Shown: positions 13,099 to 24,106 of the stretch, one piece after another
Position numbering within the stretch: position 1 is the first letter of the stretch
How the letters are laid out: each line of letters starts with the position of its first letter
Assembly: GCA_029747015.1 (NCBI GenBank)
Contig: JAKOGI010000127.1
Span: forward strand, 1-64,000
Direction: 5' to 3'
From: Carnegiea gigantea
Taxonomy: Eukaryota; Streptophyta; Magnoliopsida; Caryophyllales; Cactaceae
DNA length: 64,000 bases
Program-made: the position numbers and the translations under genes
The notes under the pieces: generated by a model
The model's input: the letters and a program-made list of their open reading frames with translations, nothing else
What the model was told of the DNA's origin: nothing
The model's database searches: none

Positions 13099-13699
13099 TG
13101 TTGGATTTTATAGCCCAAAATTCGAGTACCGGCACGGTGGGACGACGCTGCGCGAACACGGACGTGCCACGACGAAGGAGCACCAAGCCGAGGGAGGCAG
13201 AAAATTGGCACGGGGGTGCCGTGCCATGTGGCACTGGGTGACCGTGCCACGTGTCTTTTCGCCGCCTCTTTCGGATGGCGGTTAGGGTTTCTGTCTCCGA
13301 GGGGGATTCCTCCTGGCGGCTAGGGTTCTACTTTAAAGGGAAAACCCCTACTGTTTAGACCCTATATAAAGGGGTCAAGCCTAGGATCTAATTAACTCCT
13401 GATCTCCAGTACTCATACATACATAGAGAGGTAGAAGTACTTTGTGAGAGATTACAATAGAGAGGTTGTAATTCTGCTCTTAGATCAAATCACTGTGGTG
13501 ATTGTGATTGTGTAGTATTCTTCCTGCTCATAGTGAATTGTTCTGGTGCTGTCGCCGTCCGTGGTTTTTTCCCGATTTGGGTTTCCACGTTAAATCTCTT
13601 GTCTTCTTATTTCTGTTTTCTGTTATTCACTTGATTTCTGAATCTCTAACTCATCCTATCGCTTCCGCTATTATTGTTGCTCTAATATTTTTCCTAACA
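13099..13699 (+). repeat. Right LTR of TR-GAG copia element
   Basis: The LTR is 601 bp, starts TGTTGGA and ends CCTAACA, and is followed by the TGTTG target duplication. Over the first 270 or so bases it differs from the left LTR by about nine substitutions, mostly transitions, plus two missing palindromic units. Downstream of the TATA box the two LTRs are only loosely similar. Confidence 0.88.
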
Positions 13700-13704
13700 T
13701 GTTG

Positions 13705-14947
13705 CATACGATATTCTCAATATAAATTAAAGGAGGAGTCTGCTTTTTAATAAAACTGGACAGTGGTAGAAAAAAATGAACAAATTGACAAAGTCAGTCT
13801 CAGAAATATGAAGAGTCAGCATTGACCAATTGCCAGATGGGGACTATGCCAAGCTCATAGTAAGATATGCTGTTCACCACTGATCCAACAACGATCTAGG
13901 TGATTATAAGAAGTAAAGACGGTTAGGTAAAACAAGCCTAAATATTCTGCAGTTACGGTTCAGAGGCATATATATGTGCCTTGGATGAACATATAATTCC
14001 AAACCACAACATACAAATAGAGCTGCATTTATCAACTTTAGAACGATAGTCACGAATACAAAATGGGATAGGACTCGCTTTGGAAAGAGAAAAGCTAGCC
14101 ACCATCATCAAAAGGTTAACCAACCTATGGTCAAGAAGCATGACATGAAGGATTAAAGAGCAGCATAAAACATTGGAAGAACCTTGAGGGAGGGCCATCC
14201 CAAAGACAGCAGCACAGTGGACAAATGGATAGAACAGAAACATCTGTAGAGTCCAATGTTTGCCACGTTCTTTTAGGTTCATGTGATTTTGAACTACCAC
14301 TGTAAAAGGGGCTACTCAATTTCAGTACGGTGACAAATCGCTAGTGAATCTCGCAAGAATGGAAATTTTACTGCCAAGCACGAAAGAAACAGTTCAGACA
14401 CCCAACAGAATCTTAACTACCCCACAAGCTTACATGGAAATGCAAGTAAGCATCAGCGAGAGATACAATTCCAAGTGCTCATATAAGAATTTCCTTCAAG
14501 GGAGAGAAAATGGTACAGCAAGCTCCACAAAGAGGCACGGATATAGAAGACTCAACTATCACAGAGATCAAACACATAGGACCATTCGCCAGAATAAATT
14601 CATATGTTAGTAAATGCCAATTAAAACAATCTTCCAAGTTTATTAAAAAATAAAATAAAATTAAGGAGATTATCAACATATTTGAGCCATGTAAGAACTC
14701 ACAAAAGTCGTCAGTCTCATGCAAACATTTTGTGGGACTGTTGTCTTCAAATCCACGAATCAATGAATCAACCAAACTCCTAGAAACTAGATTTTTTTTT
14801 TTCTTTTCATTATAATTTAATGAGAAGAGACGCCAAAAATCTCTGTGATCTATAGCAGCGGCAGAGAGATGAATGATGATCCAACTAGTGTGTAGAGAAT
14901 AGACCTTTAAGTAGCTTGTAAAAGAGCTTGAACAACGACTTCATGGA
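13705..14947. other. 3' flank of the phytochelatin-synthase-like gene
   Basis: No recognised coding sequence. On the minus strand, a frame ending near 14714 (SLVDSLIRGFEDNSP...) is preceded by a good acceptor (tttctag, complement of about 14783-14789) and followed by gtgagt. It could be an alternative distal exon of the neighbouring gene, but it matches nothing I know in phytochelatin synthases. The rest is probably 3' UTR and intergenic DNA. Confidence 0.3.
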
Positions 14948-16233
14948 TCATTTGTCCCCATTGACTCCAAGTTTAGAGATTTTGATGTACCTGCACGATC
15001 AAAGAATGATTAAGCATATACAAAGTACTCATTCGATTATCCCAAAGATGCAAAACGAAGAGAAAAAAAGAAAACCTTACCCTCTACTCTTGCCCGACTC
15101 CTTGTCTATTGCTTTCATTGCGGCCCATAAGAGGCTACGACTCACCCAATGGGGAGAATACTTGTAGCGGGCGACATCCAACACTAGGATGGAATTAGTT
15201 TCCTCATGGTATGCCCCAATTGGTGAATAGTGACCATCTCCACTCTAAATGCGATAGAATATGAATGTCACTTAAATTTCTTATGATAAAACCAAAATTT
15301 AGTAGAAATTGAATTGAGATATTTTAGAAAAACAATGGAAGTAGAACACATGACTATACCTGCCGGAGTACTTGTCTGCTATAAGAAGTGATCAACAGAC
15401 ACTCACTTGATGAACACATCTCAACAACAGCCTGCTTGAACTCATGGAATGATGACTCCGAAGCTGAGAAACTCTCTACCTTGACCTTATCCTCAGGGAT
15501 AAGTTGAATAAACTTCTCAAATATTATGCCATCAACCTTGATGTCATTCAATACCTCCTCGTCCGCAAGCATTTCGGGGGCATACCACCGAAAAGATCCT
15601 TGTGTGCCGCCAATACACGATATAAGTCATCAATTATAGGTCATTATTGGGAGGAAAGAACCATAAACAAACAGAAAATTAAGACAAATTAAGATGTACT
15701 CATTTGTGGTTGCTCAAAATTCACAATTATCCAACCAATTCGAATCCTTCTATGTGACTTTTGTATTAATGAATTGAATATTGGGAGGTCTTTGAGGTCC
15801 TCAGAGCAATAAATAGACATTTCATTAAAATTTTGAAGGGGAGGAATTCCTTTTGCAACGTCCCTAGTCTATGCTCAGCCTAGAGCATTGTGATCCAACC
15901 ACAGTACTTATTGAATTTCGACATTTCTTAAACTTGAGTATTTTCAGTCCAAAAAAGATATTATATATATTATATATATTATATATATATTATGGTTATA
16001 TATAACTATATATATAGATAGATAGATATCTATATATGATATATAGTATAATATATATAGGTATGTCATATGTATATACACATCCACATATCTCCATATA
16101 TACATACAGACATTATATATAGATATATATATATATATATCTATACATTAGATAAATGATATAATGTACACAACATTATATACATAATATACAGATATAC
16201 ACATTAGATATTAACATATATACCACACACACA

Positions 16234-16264
<31 letters not shown>

Positions 16265-17842
16265 CCAAGTGTCTAGTCCTTAATGTCTAATAGAAATATG
16301 TGAAGTGATGAAATAAAAGGTACAAGCATCATAGGTTTATAATATGCTCTTAAACATACAAACTAATAGCTTGGTCATTTTTTCTTCACCGGAAGTGGCA
16401 GAAAGTAAAAGGGGCGCTAGGGGGAATACCTTTCCAAATTTTACCAGGATCAACCCTTAATGAATTAAGCACTGTGACTAAACTCGCTGGACCACAGTAG
16501 GTCAGTTCCGATTGTGGCTCCAAACATCCTAGAGTCTGTAAGAATCCTTTCGCCATGCCCTTGACAGTAGCTTCATGTAAAATCCTTTAAAATGAAAGTT
16601 GATGAATATTAATTAGTGCAAGCTTATTTGAATGAGATATCAAAGTTAAACAAGAACAAGAAAATAATTTTTTTTAGACATACGGTGCCTTCATCTGAAT
16701 ATAAAGAAATGCAGGTATCCGGCAGCGGCCTCATGTAGAATGAACGCTGTTAAAGTAAGATTCGAACATGCCAAAACAAATTTATTCAATGAGAATGCAG
16801 CCACAAATTTAGGAGGGAATGCCGAATTTAAACGTATTATTATTGCCAAAGAAAACTTTACCACCTCTGAAGCCAGCCGCTCCATGCTTGAAGTCAGAGT
16901 AGACTGGGGTTCCCTTTCATTCCTAGTAAGTAGTAAATTCTATGAGCAACAACATACATTGCCATACTTTTTAGGACAACAAGCCATAATCAGTTCCTGG
17001 GACGTTGTAATTTAATTGTAATGCATGCATACCTATCTTTGAGACCATCCTCAGCTTCAGCAGATAGAATCTATGAAAATAAAAAATAAAAAAATGATGC
17101 TCACGAAAAAGCCATAGAATGCAAAATTCTTAAGGCAACTATTTATAGCATGAAATTAACTATGTTTGAAACAATCAGGCCGAATTTTTGTAAGCAATGT
17201 CAAAAAAATATTTTTTTTTTTTTGAGTGCCTGAGTTGCAGCTTACAGTCTTCAATCATACTCATAATTTAACTACACAGTTTTTAGCATGAAAAAATAGT
17301 TATAGTTCTAGTTGATTGCTAGCTCAGGCAACACCCCCCCCCAAAAAAAAAAAGGGGAAAAAAAATAAAGCAAAGTAAAATGACTGTTGTATTTGCAACT
17401 GATCATCAGGTTAACCCAAATGACTGTATTAAAACCTTTAAACAAAAAGAAACAAAAGAAAAATGCTCCACCCAAAATCAAATGAGGCGCTTAACCAACA
17501 ATGAATTCATGCCCACAATTCCATTATATGAATAATGCCCACTATCACGTTCGTACACCCTATTTATATTTTTTAAAAAATGACAACTGTTGCTTCCGTT
17601 CAAACGGAAAATTTCATCAAAATGAAAATCAAAACCTGGATGACCTTTACAATGAAACTAATAAGAGGATCCTGACAGTATTTATCAACGATCAGTTTCA
17701 GTGGTTGAAACCCAGGATTATGGGAAGAACACCACCCTAAAATCTCATTTTAGAAAGAGAATAATGAAAGATAGAGATCGATATTTGAAACCCATGAAGA
17801 CTACTTGAAAAACACCGCTCAAATCTCATTTGGGAAAGAGAG

Positions 17843-17892
<50 letters not shown>

Positions 17893-18472
17893 GGTCGAAA
17901 CCCAGAAGGATTATTAGGTAAACACCACCTAAAAATTCGTTTTGGAGAGAAAAATAGGAGACAGATAAGAGGATAGTTAAAACCCAGAAGGATTAAGGAA
18001 GAACACCCTCCTCGCAAAAATAGTTTTAGTTTCTCAGTGAAATCTACAACTAGAACACACAGAAGCCCACATAGTCATGATTAGACCTATCTATCACGCA
18101 TGAAAACTTCACAAAGAGCAAACACAGCAAAAAGTTCGTAAAAACCTCCAAAAAAAACCCCCAAAATTTCTACCCACGCATTATCCCATCCTCTTCCCTC
18201 CCAAAAATTTCCACTTTTAGAAGATTATTGCATACTAAAACAGGAGGGAGAGGGGGAGAAAACAGATCTGTAAAATCGTGAAGTTTTCAGGTGTGGGTAT
18301 CTCTAACCCATGAGAATTGAAAGAAAGAAAGAGAGACCATAGGAGTCATCATGTATACCCTTGACTTTAGAATAGGGCCACTGTAGCAGTGGCGCCTAAC
18401 AGTAACAGCTGAGAGTGCAAGAAAAGGAGAAAAAGCCCTCCTAGCAATGGTGGAAACAATGATGGAAACCAT
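14948..18472 (-). CDS. Phytochelatin-synthase-like protein, catalytic domain only, six-exon model
   Basis: The family (gamma-glutamylcysteine dipeptidyl transpeptidase, peptidase C83) builds phytochelatins from glutathione. Exons by eye: 18472-18359, 17070-17033, 16584-16430, 15598-15360, 15244-15081 and 14990-14948 (stop TGA). All junctions are GT-AG, phases run 0, 2, 1, 0, 2, and the product is about 250 aa. Exon 3 has PQSELTYCGPASL (Cys81), exon 4 GSFRWYAPEML, and exon 5 GHYSPIGAY (His187) and LVLDVARYKYSPHW (Asp205). Spacings of 106 and 18 residues equal those of Arabidopsis PCS1 C56-H162-D180, so the triad is complete. The protein stops after RGYIKISKL, where plant enzymes continue RGFMLISR into a Cys-rich C-terminal domain. 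Exon 1 (38 aa) is rich in Arg, Ser and hydrophobics with no acidic residue, like a mitochondrial or plastid presequence instead of the usual LYRRxLPSPP start. Exons 3-5 are certain as family; exons 1, 2 and 6 are inferred from splice phase. Confidence 0.8.
15958..16262. repeat. TA-rich microsatellite in intron 3 of the PCS-like gene
   Basis: Impure (TA)n, (TATC)n and (ACAT)n tracts between exons 3 and 4, including a pure (AT)n run at about 16238-16263. It is simple-sequence DNA with no coding signal. Confidence 0.9.
17702..18020. repeat. Degenerate four-copy minisatellite with embedded (GA)n in intron 1
   Basis: Four successive units of roughly 80-110 bp start at about 17702, 17784, 17893 and 17976. 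Each has the core GAAACCCAGAAGGATTA-like, then AACACC, then AAATCTCATTT-like and a GA-rich tail. The tail of unit 2 has expanded into a pure (GA)n run (about 17847-17888). It lies within the first intron of the PCS-like gene model. Confidence 0.75.
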
Positions 18473-19239
18473 AGCCAGGTTCTCTCTGTGTTGCTCAACA
18501 CTAACAGTGGTAACAGTGTTGAATGACGTTAGAGCTTAGAGGCGGTGGGATGTTTTGTCAGAAAAGGAAAATTAACAATATGTGTTGCCTTTGTTTTTTA
18601 TTATTTTTGGTGGGCCCTTTACATGCAAGTTCTCTTTTACAGCTTCCATTGCTACATTCTGCTCATCTCATTTTAAGCAAGCCATTTTGCTGATAAAAAT
18701 TGTTTCATTGCGATATTCCATCCATATTATTATTTCAAAAGTTAGCCATACTATTGTTTCCCATATTACGTTTAACCCAAAATTTGGCTGACAACGATAA
18801 ATGGAGTCGCACGACCAATAATTTTCATGAATAATCTATGTATATGGATTAATGTATGAAATTAATTATAGTTGTACATTTGAAAATTGTAAATTTTGAC
18901 ATAATAAGATCTAACACATTGTCAATTGACCAATATGAATTGATAATTTCAAATAATTCGACCTAATATACATAACCAATAGATCCAAATACAAATCGAT
19001 AACAAAATCCAATACAAGTAGTACCCTGTTTGTCATATCTAAAACGACTAAAATAGATATTCGAAACCTTTAAATTAGTATTTGTTTTGAAAATTATGAT
19101 TAATATCATTACACAGCCCAGGAGAGGTGTCATACTTTGATATTACCAAAAAGCTAATTTAATATGATGATTATTATTAAAATCTTATAAGGGCTCATAC
19201 ATTTGTTATTATCCTCGAATGGTTTGTATATTTACCAAG
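18473..19239. other. Upstream region of the PCS-like gene
   Basis: AT-rich, with no coding frame of interest. The 5' UTR and promoter of the minus-strand gene should lie here, but no clear TATA box could be chosen. Confidence 0.35.
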
Positions 19240-19244
19240 TTAGA
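19240..19244. repeat. Target-site duplication (left) of nested copia, TTAGA
   Basis: TTAGA immediately precedes the TGTTAA start of the copia left LTR and recurs exactly at 42609-42613 after the far LTR, 23 kb away. It defines the outer boundaries of the nest. Confidence 0.88.
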
Positions 19245-19432
19245 TGTTAAACAACATATAAGAGCAAGAAAATGTGAGAGAGAGAGAGAGAGAGAGAATC
19301 CATGAGACTGAACTGTGTTTATTGATCTGAGAGAAAATGCATGAATGAATACTATGAATACAATGTATATATATAGGGAATGGTAGCTATGACCATCTAT
19401 TTGACGAGTTAGTTATGATTTGGTACACATAA
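19245..19432 (-). repeat. Copia 3' LTR, outer segment (interrupted)
   Basis: Matches the right LTR from its first base: TGTTAA, (GA)n, aatccatgagactgaa, atgcatgaatgaat, agggaatg, acgagttagttat. It breaks off at 19432 where the CACTA begins; the remainder continues at 37355. Confidence 0.88.
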
Positions 19433-19459
19433 CACTACAAAAAAGGCCACTTTTATGAA

Positions 19460-19707
19460 CAGGGGTCTATCTGTTGGTGTAAGACACCTTTTTATTGGTA
19501 AAAGGTTTTACCAACAAATATTGGTTTGTTACTAATATGTTCGTAAAGACTCTATCAATAAAAGTATTACCAACAGATAATCACGAATTGTTGGCAGTAT
19601 TTCTTAAACCAACAGACATTTTTTTTTTTTCTAATGAACAAGTCTTTAGCAACAGATCTTAAGTTGTTGGTGTTATATGCTTTTACCAACAGATAGATCT
19701 ATTGGTG
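19460..19707. repeat. CACTA-1 left subterminal repeats, part 1
   Basis: Multiple direct and inverted copies of a roughly 10-base motif ACCAACAGAT / ATCTGTTGGT, e.g. ctatctgttggt, accaacagataatcac and accaacagatagatc. In En/Spm such subterminal arrays bind the TNPA-type protein; that role is inferred here. The array resumes at 31950 after the gypsy insertion. Confidence 0.8.
19703..19707. repeat. Target-site duplication (left) of gypsy, TGGTG
   Basis: TGGTG precedes the gypsy left LTR and recurs at 31945-31949 after the right LTR. It lies inside one CACTA subterminal repeat (attGGTG). Confidence 0.88.
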
Positions 19708-22692
19708 TGTAAAACCCTGAAAATTCGATTTGAAAAAATTACATCCAGTTGGACCGGCCTAAACCCAAGTCAACCCAAGTCAATGTCAAATGAGTCCTCG
19801 CGAAATTTATTTCGTTGAGGGAGCTCTTAATAAATTCTCAATAATTTTGAAAGTTTTAAAATTTCCAAATTCTTCCTTCTTGACTTTCTATAAAACCTCT
19901 AACATTATCATTATTATTAGTATTGCTACTATTATTACCATTTTTGAACCATTATTAGTGGTATTTCAAAAAAAAAAAAAAAAGAAAGCACAAAGGGGTG
20001 GGTTGGCCACAATGCACGAATTAAAAAAAAAAATTTGAAAGCTTTGAGTTCAAAAAAGAAAATAAAATTTGAGATTTCCCCCTTTTTTCTTCTAACCCTA
20101 GCATGAACCTCCCCCCCCCCTTTTATTCTAAAACAAAACCCTAACTTTCTTTCCCCACTCTCCCTCACACGTCTCTCTCTCTCTCTCTCTCTCTCTACTC
20201 GCCCCGCTGCTGGACCACCACGCCAGCTGCCCATTGTGCTGCCACAAGCCACCCACAATCCTCTCCTACTCTCTCCCTTGTGTTGATAAGAAAAGGCCAA
20301 GTGATGCATGGACCCATGCACTCGATGCATCCAAAACCCCCACTTTTAATTCTCCTTTATTTTTACAATTTTATGACCACTGTGAATGAAGGTTTTTAAT
20401 ATAATTTTCATTATTTTCTCAGCACTTTCGGTGCTGAATTTGAACGAAGGAGGAATTTCCGTTGATCTAGATCCGATTTTGATCAAAGGTACTCGTAACG
20501 ATGTTATTATGTGGTTTTATTTTTTTTAGTCTCAATAAAGGTAGGTTATTTTGGCATGATTGGGTCTAGACGAGAGTCTAAGGATATTTAACGGGTGTGG
20601 GTGAATTTTTGGGTAACCCAAAACAAGCAAAAACCGTGCATAAAAGGGTTGAATATTTTGGACAGGATCCACACTATTTGGCTCGATTTTGAAAATTTGG
20701 TATAATTATTATGGTAGTCCAAAAATTATGAAATTTTTACAATGGTTAGATTAGGATGTGAAGATTTCGTGGGTGTTTGAATTGGACGAATCAGAGTTAA
20801 ATTGAAAGAGTTATGGCCAAAAAACCGAGCACTATCAAAACCAAGAACGGCAGGTATAGGGTGTGGTTTTCGAATTTTTAGACTCAATTACATTGCGAAT
20901 TTGTAAAAGTGCTGAGCATGAAAGTTTTAGTAGACAAAATTATCCGTCTGGATTGGGCAAGAACGTGATTTTTGAAGTCGGGAGAAAAAGTTATGAGGAT
21001 GGAAATTTTGGCTAAAAATCTGGGCAGAATCTAGGAAACAAAATCTAGGCTATTTTACCCTCAATTTGGAAAATTTCCCTACCCTGGTATTGATTGCCAA
21101 AAATTGTGAAATTTACTGAGTAGGAGCCTCTAGATGTGCCAAATAATGTATTTTTAGAATTGGGTCATTTGGAGTAGCGTAACTAGGGCTTTGGTAAAAA
21201 TCTCTCGGGACTGTCCTGGAAAGGTAGTCACTGACATTTCTGAAAGAAGCAAAAATTTGACTGGGTTTGGGGCAGAACCTGGCCAAACTCTAAACATAGA
21301 AAAGATAGAGGACTTTTTAAGGTTTCCAGATTAACCAAGAACACTAGAATTGGACGTCGGGAACAAAAGTCATTGCCTCTAGAAGTTGGACCCAGAAACT
21401 GGCCAGCCGAACCTTAACCAAGGATAGGGTTTCGGTTGGACCAAAGTCTAGGAATTTTTCTTATAAATTTGGGGAGGCCCAAGGATGCCCTGTATTAAAT
21501 GTGGATTGACTATGGACTGTATGTGGGCCCAGGTACAGAGCAGTGAACTCCTACTAAAGTAACCGAGCCCGTAAATTAGTACGGTATCCAGGTAACAGTC
21601 ATGCCCTAACCTTTTCCCCGCGTTGCTGAAACTATGAATGTTTTGGAGTTCTTGTATGGAACCTTTAGCATTTCTTTCCAACTGAATGAACACTGGTTTA
21701 TAATCTGAAACTGATTACCTGATGTGAACAGTATACTGTGCCATATTTTGGAAGTTGGAAATTTTAAATATGATAAAAGTTGAAACTTACTGCGATTGTA
21801 TTTGGAGTTCTGTATTTGTATTTCGATTTCTGTGGGGAAAAGTGTTTAAATCCGAAAAAACTGAACATGTCAAGTTGACCTCCAGTAAGGAGGAAAAAGA
21901 TTATTAACTGAAAAGAACTGGATAGGGTGAGTTGAATCTGTTTAAATTGGTTGAAGGCCATAGCCTTCCCCGGGTATTAAGTGCATGCGTGTGAGCGGCC
22001 ACGTGCTCGGCGGAGACGTGGGCCAGGTCATCGGTAACCACCCATAATGGTAGTAGGCCAGGAAAGTTAAGCGGTAACTGCCTGAGGAGCGGTAGGTCAG
22101 GAAAGATTTAAACGGTTGCGCTAGGTTAGGGCACAGGCCATCAGACCCATTGGGGTCGCTCACCCAAAAAAAAAAACTTATCTGAAACTAAAACATTATG
22201 AACGGAACTATGAAAGTGTGATTCTGAATAGGATAACCAAGGAAGGTGGTGATAATGGTTTGCATGCTTTAAAAATGTGTTACTGTCCCTTTCCCTCAAA
22301 TGTTTTTAGAATAAATTTATGTGCGTGTTTGACTGTTAGGGGTGCTTGTTACTGAATTTATCTCACTGTTATAAAATATTTTGTTTTCAGGTGATCTAGC
22401 TATGCTTGGGACTGGGGACTCGAAAGTAGGGCGAGGTTCGAATGCGGAATATGAATGAAATGAATGACAGGAGTTGTGTAATAGACAATAGTTGATTTAA
22501 ATTGTGATGTTAAAGTTTTGAACACTGTAAGGTTGATTTTATTTGCGAAGACTTAGTGTTAATTGTTAGACTTGATATCCAGCCTGGTGTTTCCAAGAAG
22601 GAAACATGGTGGTAACACCCCGTTTAGGTTTCCGCTGCATTTTCGTTAATAAATGGTGTTTAATAATGAATCAGAGATCTGGGGGTGTTACA
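19708..22692 (+). repeat. Gypsy left (5') LTR
   Basis: The 2985-bp LTR starts TGTAAAACCC and ends GTGTTACA. It closely matches 28954-31944, mostly with substitutions and small indels. It contains an A-run and a (CT)n tract (about 20172-20196), the latter longer in the right LTR. Confidence 0.92.
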
Positions 22693-22695
22693 AAG

Positions 22696-22712
22696 TGGTA
22701 TCAGAGCTTAGG
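22696..22712 (+). other. Gypsy primer-binding site (initiator Met tRNA)
   Basis: tggtatcagagcttagg begins three bases after the left LTR, the standard plant tRNA-iMet primer site. Confidence 0.88.
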
Positions 22713-23089
22713 TTAATTGACCTGAAGGCTCGCCTAAAAGACAAAGAGTAATACCATTTAATAACTCTAAAACTGGTAGACTTAAGGACTGCTTGGAGCG
22801 TGAGTGTAGCTTAGGAAGGGAGTATGCTTGTATATGTTTGCCTCTTTGTGTTTATATATTTGATTTGGACCTATTAATATCTAGGATGAATGCGGCTAGC
22901 CATTATGGGTGTATGGGATGACCTTGTCGTCACTAGAGGTTGGGGAAGGTTCCCGGGGTCAGGTTGGAGAGTCACTTGGAGCGAGTGGAAATTTTTATCC
23001 ATGGGAGACTAGCTAAAGTTCCCGATGATTGTTTAGGATTCGACCATAACCAGGCCCTCTTCTTCCTTTTTACTCTTTAGGGGGACCCC

Positions 23090-23704
23090 TTGTGGTGTTA
23101 TAGAGTTGAGAAACTTCACCATGGGGAGAGAGCATTCATGGTCACTAGGGACTGTTACCTATGTAAGTGGCAGTCTATGAGTTTCAACTTGAATGAACTA
23201 GTGGACCACCTAATGGATGTAGGTCCTTATGACGAACCCCCCACCCCTGACTCTAAGGATGCCAACCCACCACCACCCGTTGAAGGGGATACTGAGGAAG
23301 AAGAGACTAAGAGTAAAAAGGGACTAATGACTGAGGAACCTAGAGAGGAATCTGAGGAAGAAGAAGCCCTATATGAGGACCCTGAGGAAGAACCCATGGA
23401 GGAAGATTCCGAGGAAGATCCTGAGGAATATCCCGAGGAAGATCCTGAAGAAGACCCTGAAGGAGACTCGGAGGTTAGCGAGGGACAGTTGATAGGGAGT
23501 GAAGATCTAGTGGGGGACCAGGAAGATGAAGAAAGGGACCATTCCGCACAGGACGAGCAAACCAGTGGCTTGGAAGACTTGGAAGAGAAGATAAACTCCA
23601 TGTGGGAGAGGGCCAAGCGTGAGATAGGGATGACCCACTGGAAGCGGGGTAGGTGTGGCCGGATGTGTAGGGGTATCTGCCCATTGGACGCCCCTGACCA
23701 GTAG
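23090..23704 (+). CDS. Extra acidic ORF between 5' LTR and gag of the gypsy element (204 aa)
   Basis: An intact 204-codon frame upstream of gag. Residues 1-50 or so are mixed, with a CYLCKW motif. Residues 65-150 are dominated by Glu, Asp and Pro in short repeats (PEEDPEEDPE type). The C-terminal 40 residues are basic, with clustered Arg and Cys (KRGRCGRMCRGIC). I recognise no known domain. The Ser-rich frame on the opposite strand is only its shadow. The frame is uninterrupted although the gag-pol downstream is full of stops, but low-complexity GAR/CCN codons are also poor targets for nonsense mutation. It may be an accessory protein of this lineage or leader sequence. Confidence 0.5.
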   Translation: MWCYRVEKLHHGERAFMVTRDCYLCKWQSMSFNLNELVDHLMDVGPYDEPPTPDSKDANPPPPVEGDTEEEETKSKKGLMTEEPREESEEEEALYEDPEEEPMEEDSEEDPEEYPEEDPEEDPEGDSEVSEGQLIGSEDLVGDQEDEERDHSAQDEQTSGLEDLEEKINSMWERAKREIGMTHWKRGRCGRMCRGICPLDAPDQ

Positions 23705-24106
23705 AAGCTGGAGGTAGTTAGATAGTGAAATTTTTTTTCTTTTCCTTGCTAGAATAATTATGGTAGTTGTTTTCTCTGTTGTTTATTGAGCCCTTGGGGC
23801 TGTTAAAGATGTACGTGAGATGTAATGAAATGTGTTAGTGTGGAACTCTTATGTGATTGAAATGCTATGCAGTACAATGATTATAGTGATAGTCTTGAAC
23901 CGTGTAAACGTGATACCTATCTGATGTGAACTATCTAAGCATATGACGTAGTGGTTGTACCACCTAAACATGGTAGTATATTGAGATCGAACTCCTGTTA
24001 AATGTTGCATTATGCACTGGTATGTACTGTATGTTTGCAATTCTGTAGAACCTAGGTTGTGAACTATTAGGAAAGGAACTAAACCTGAATTGTTTTCCCA
24101 ACCAGA

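Larger units (their letters stand above)
11007..13699 (+). mobile_element. Copia-type LTR retrotransposon lacking pol (TR-GAG-like), complete with TSD
   Basis: The element is bounded by two LTRs (11007-11628 and 13099-13699) with TGTTGG...CTAACA ends and an exact TGTTG target duplication. Inside are an initiator-Met primer-binding site, a gag ORF running into a protease motif, about 100 bases of non-coding DNA, and a purine-rich tract. Integrase, reverse transcriptase and RNase H are missing, so it is non-autonomous. It fits the published class of terminal-repeat retrotransposons with a GAG domain (TR-GAG), though here the protease Asp-Ser-Gly is also kept. Confidence 0.9.

Noticed and set aside
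16728..16741. A second ILHEA-coding word (minus strand) resembling the start of PCS-like exon 3
   Set aside because: Only about five residues match and a stop follows soon after; it could be chance or a very old exon duplication, with not enough evidence to call it.
23227..23616. 129-aa Ser-rich minus-strand frame
   Set aside because: Antisense shadow of the Glu/Asp/Pro-rich ORF at 23090-23704.
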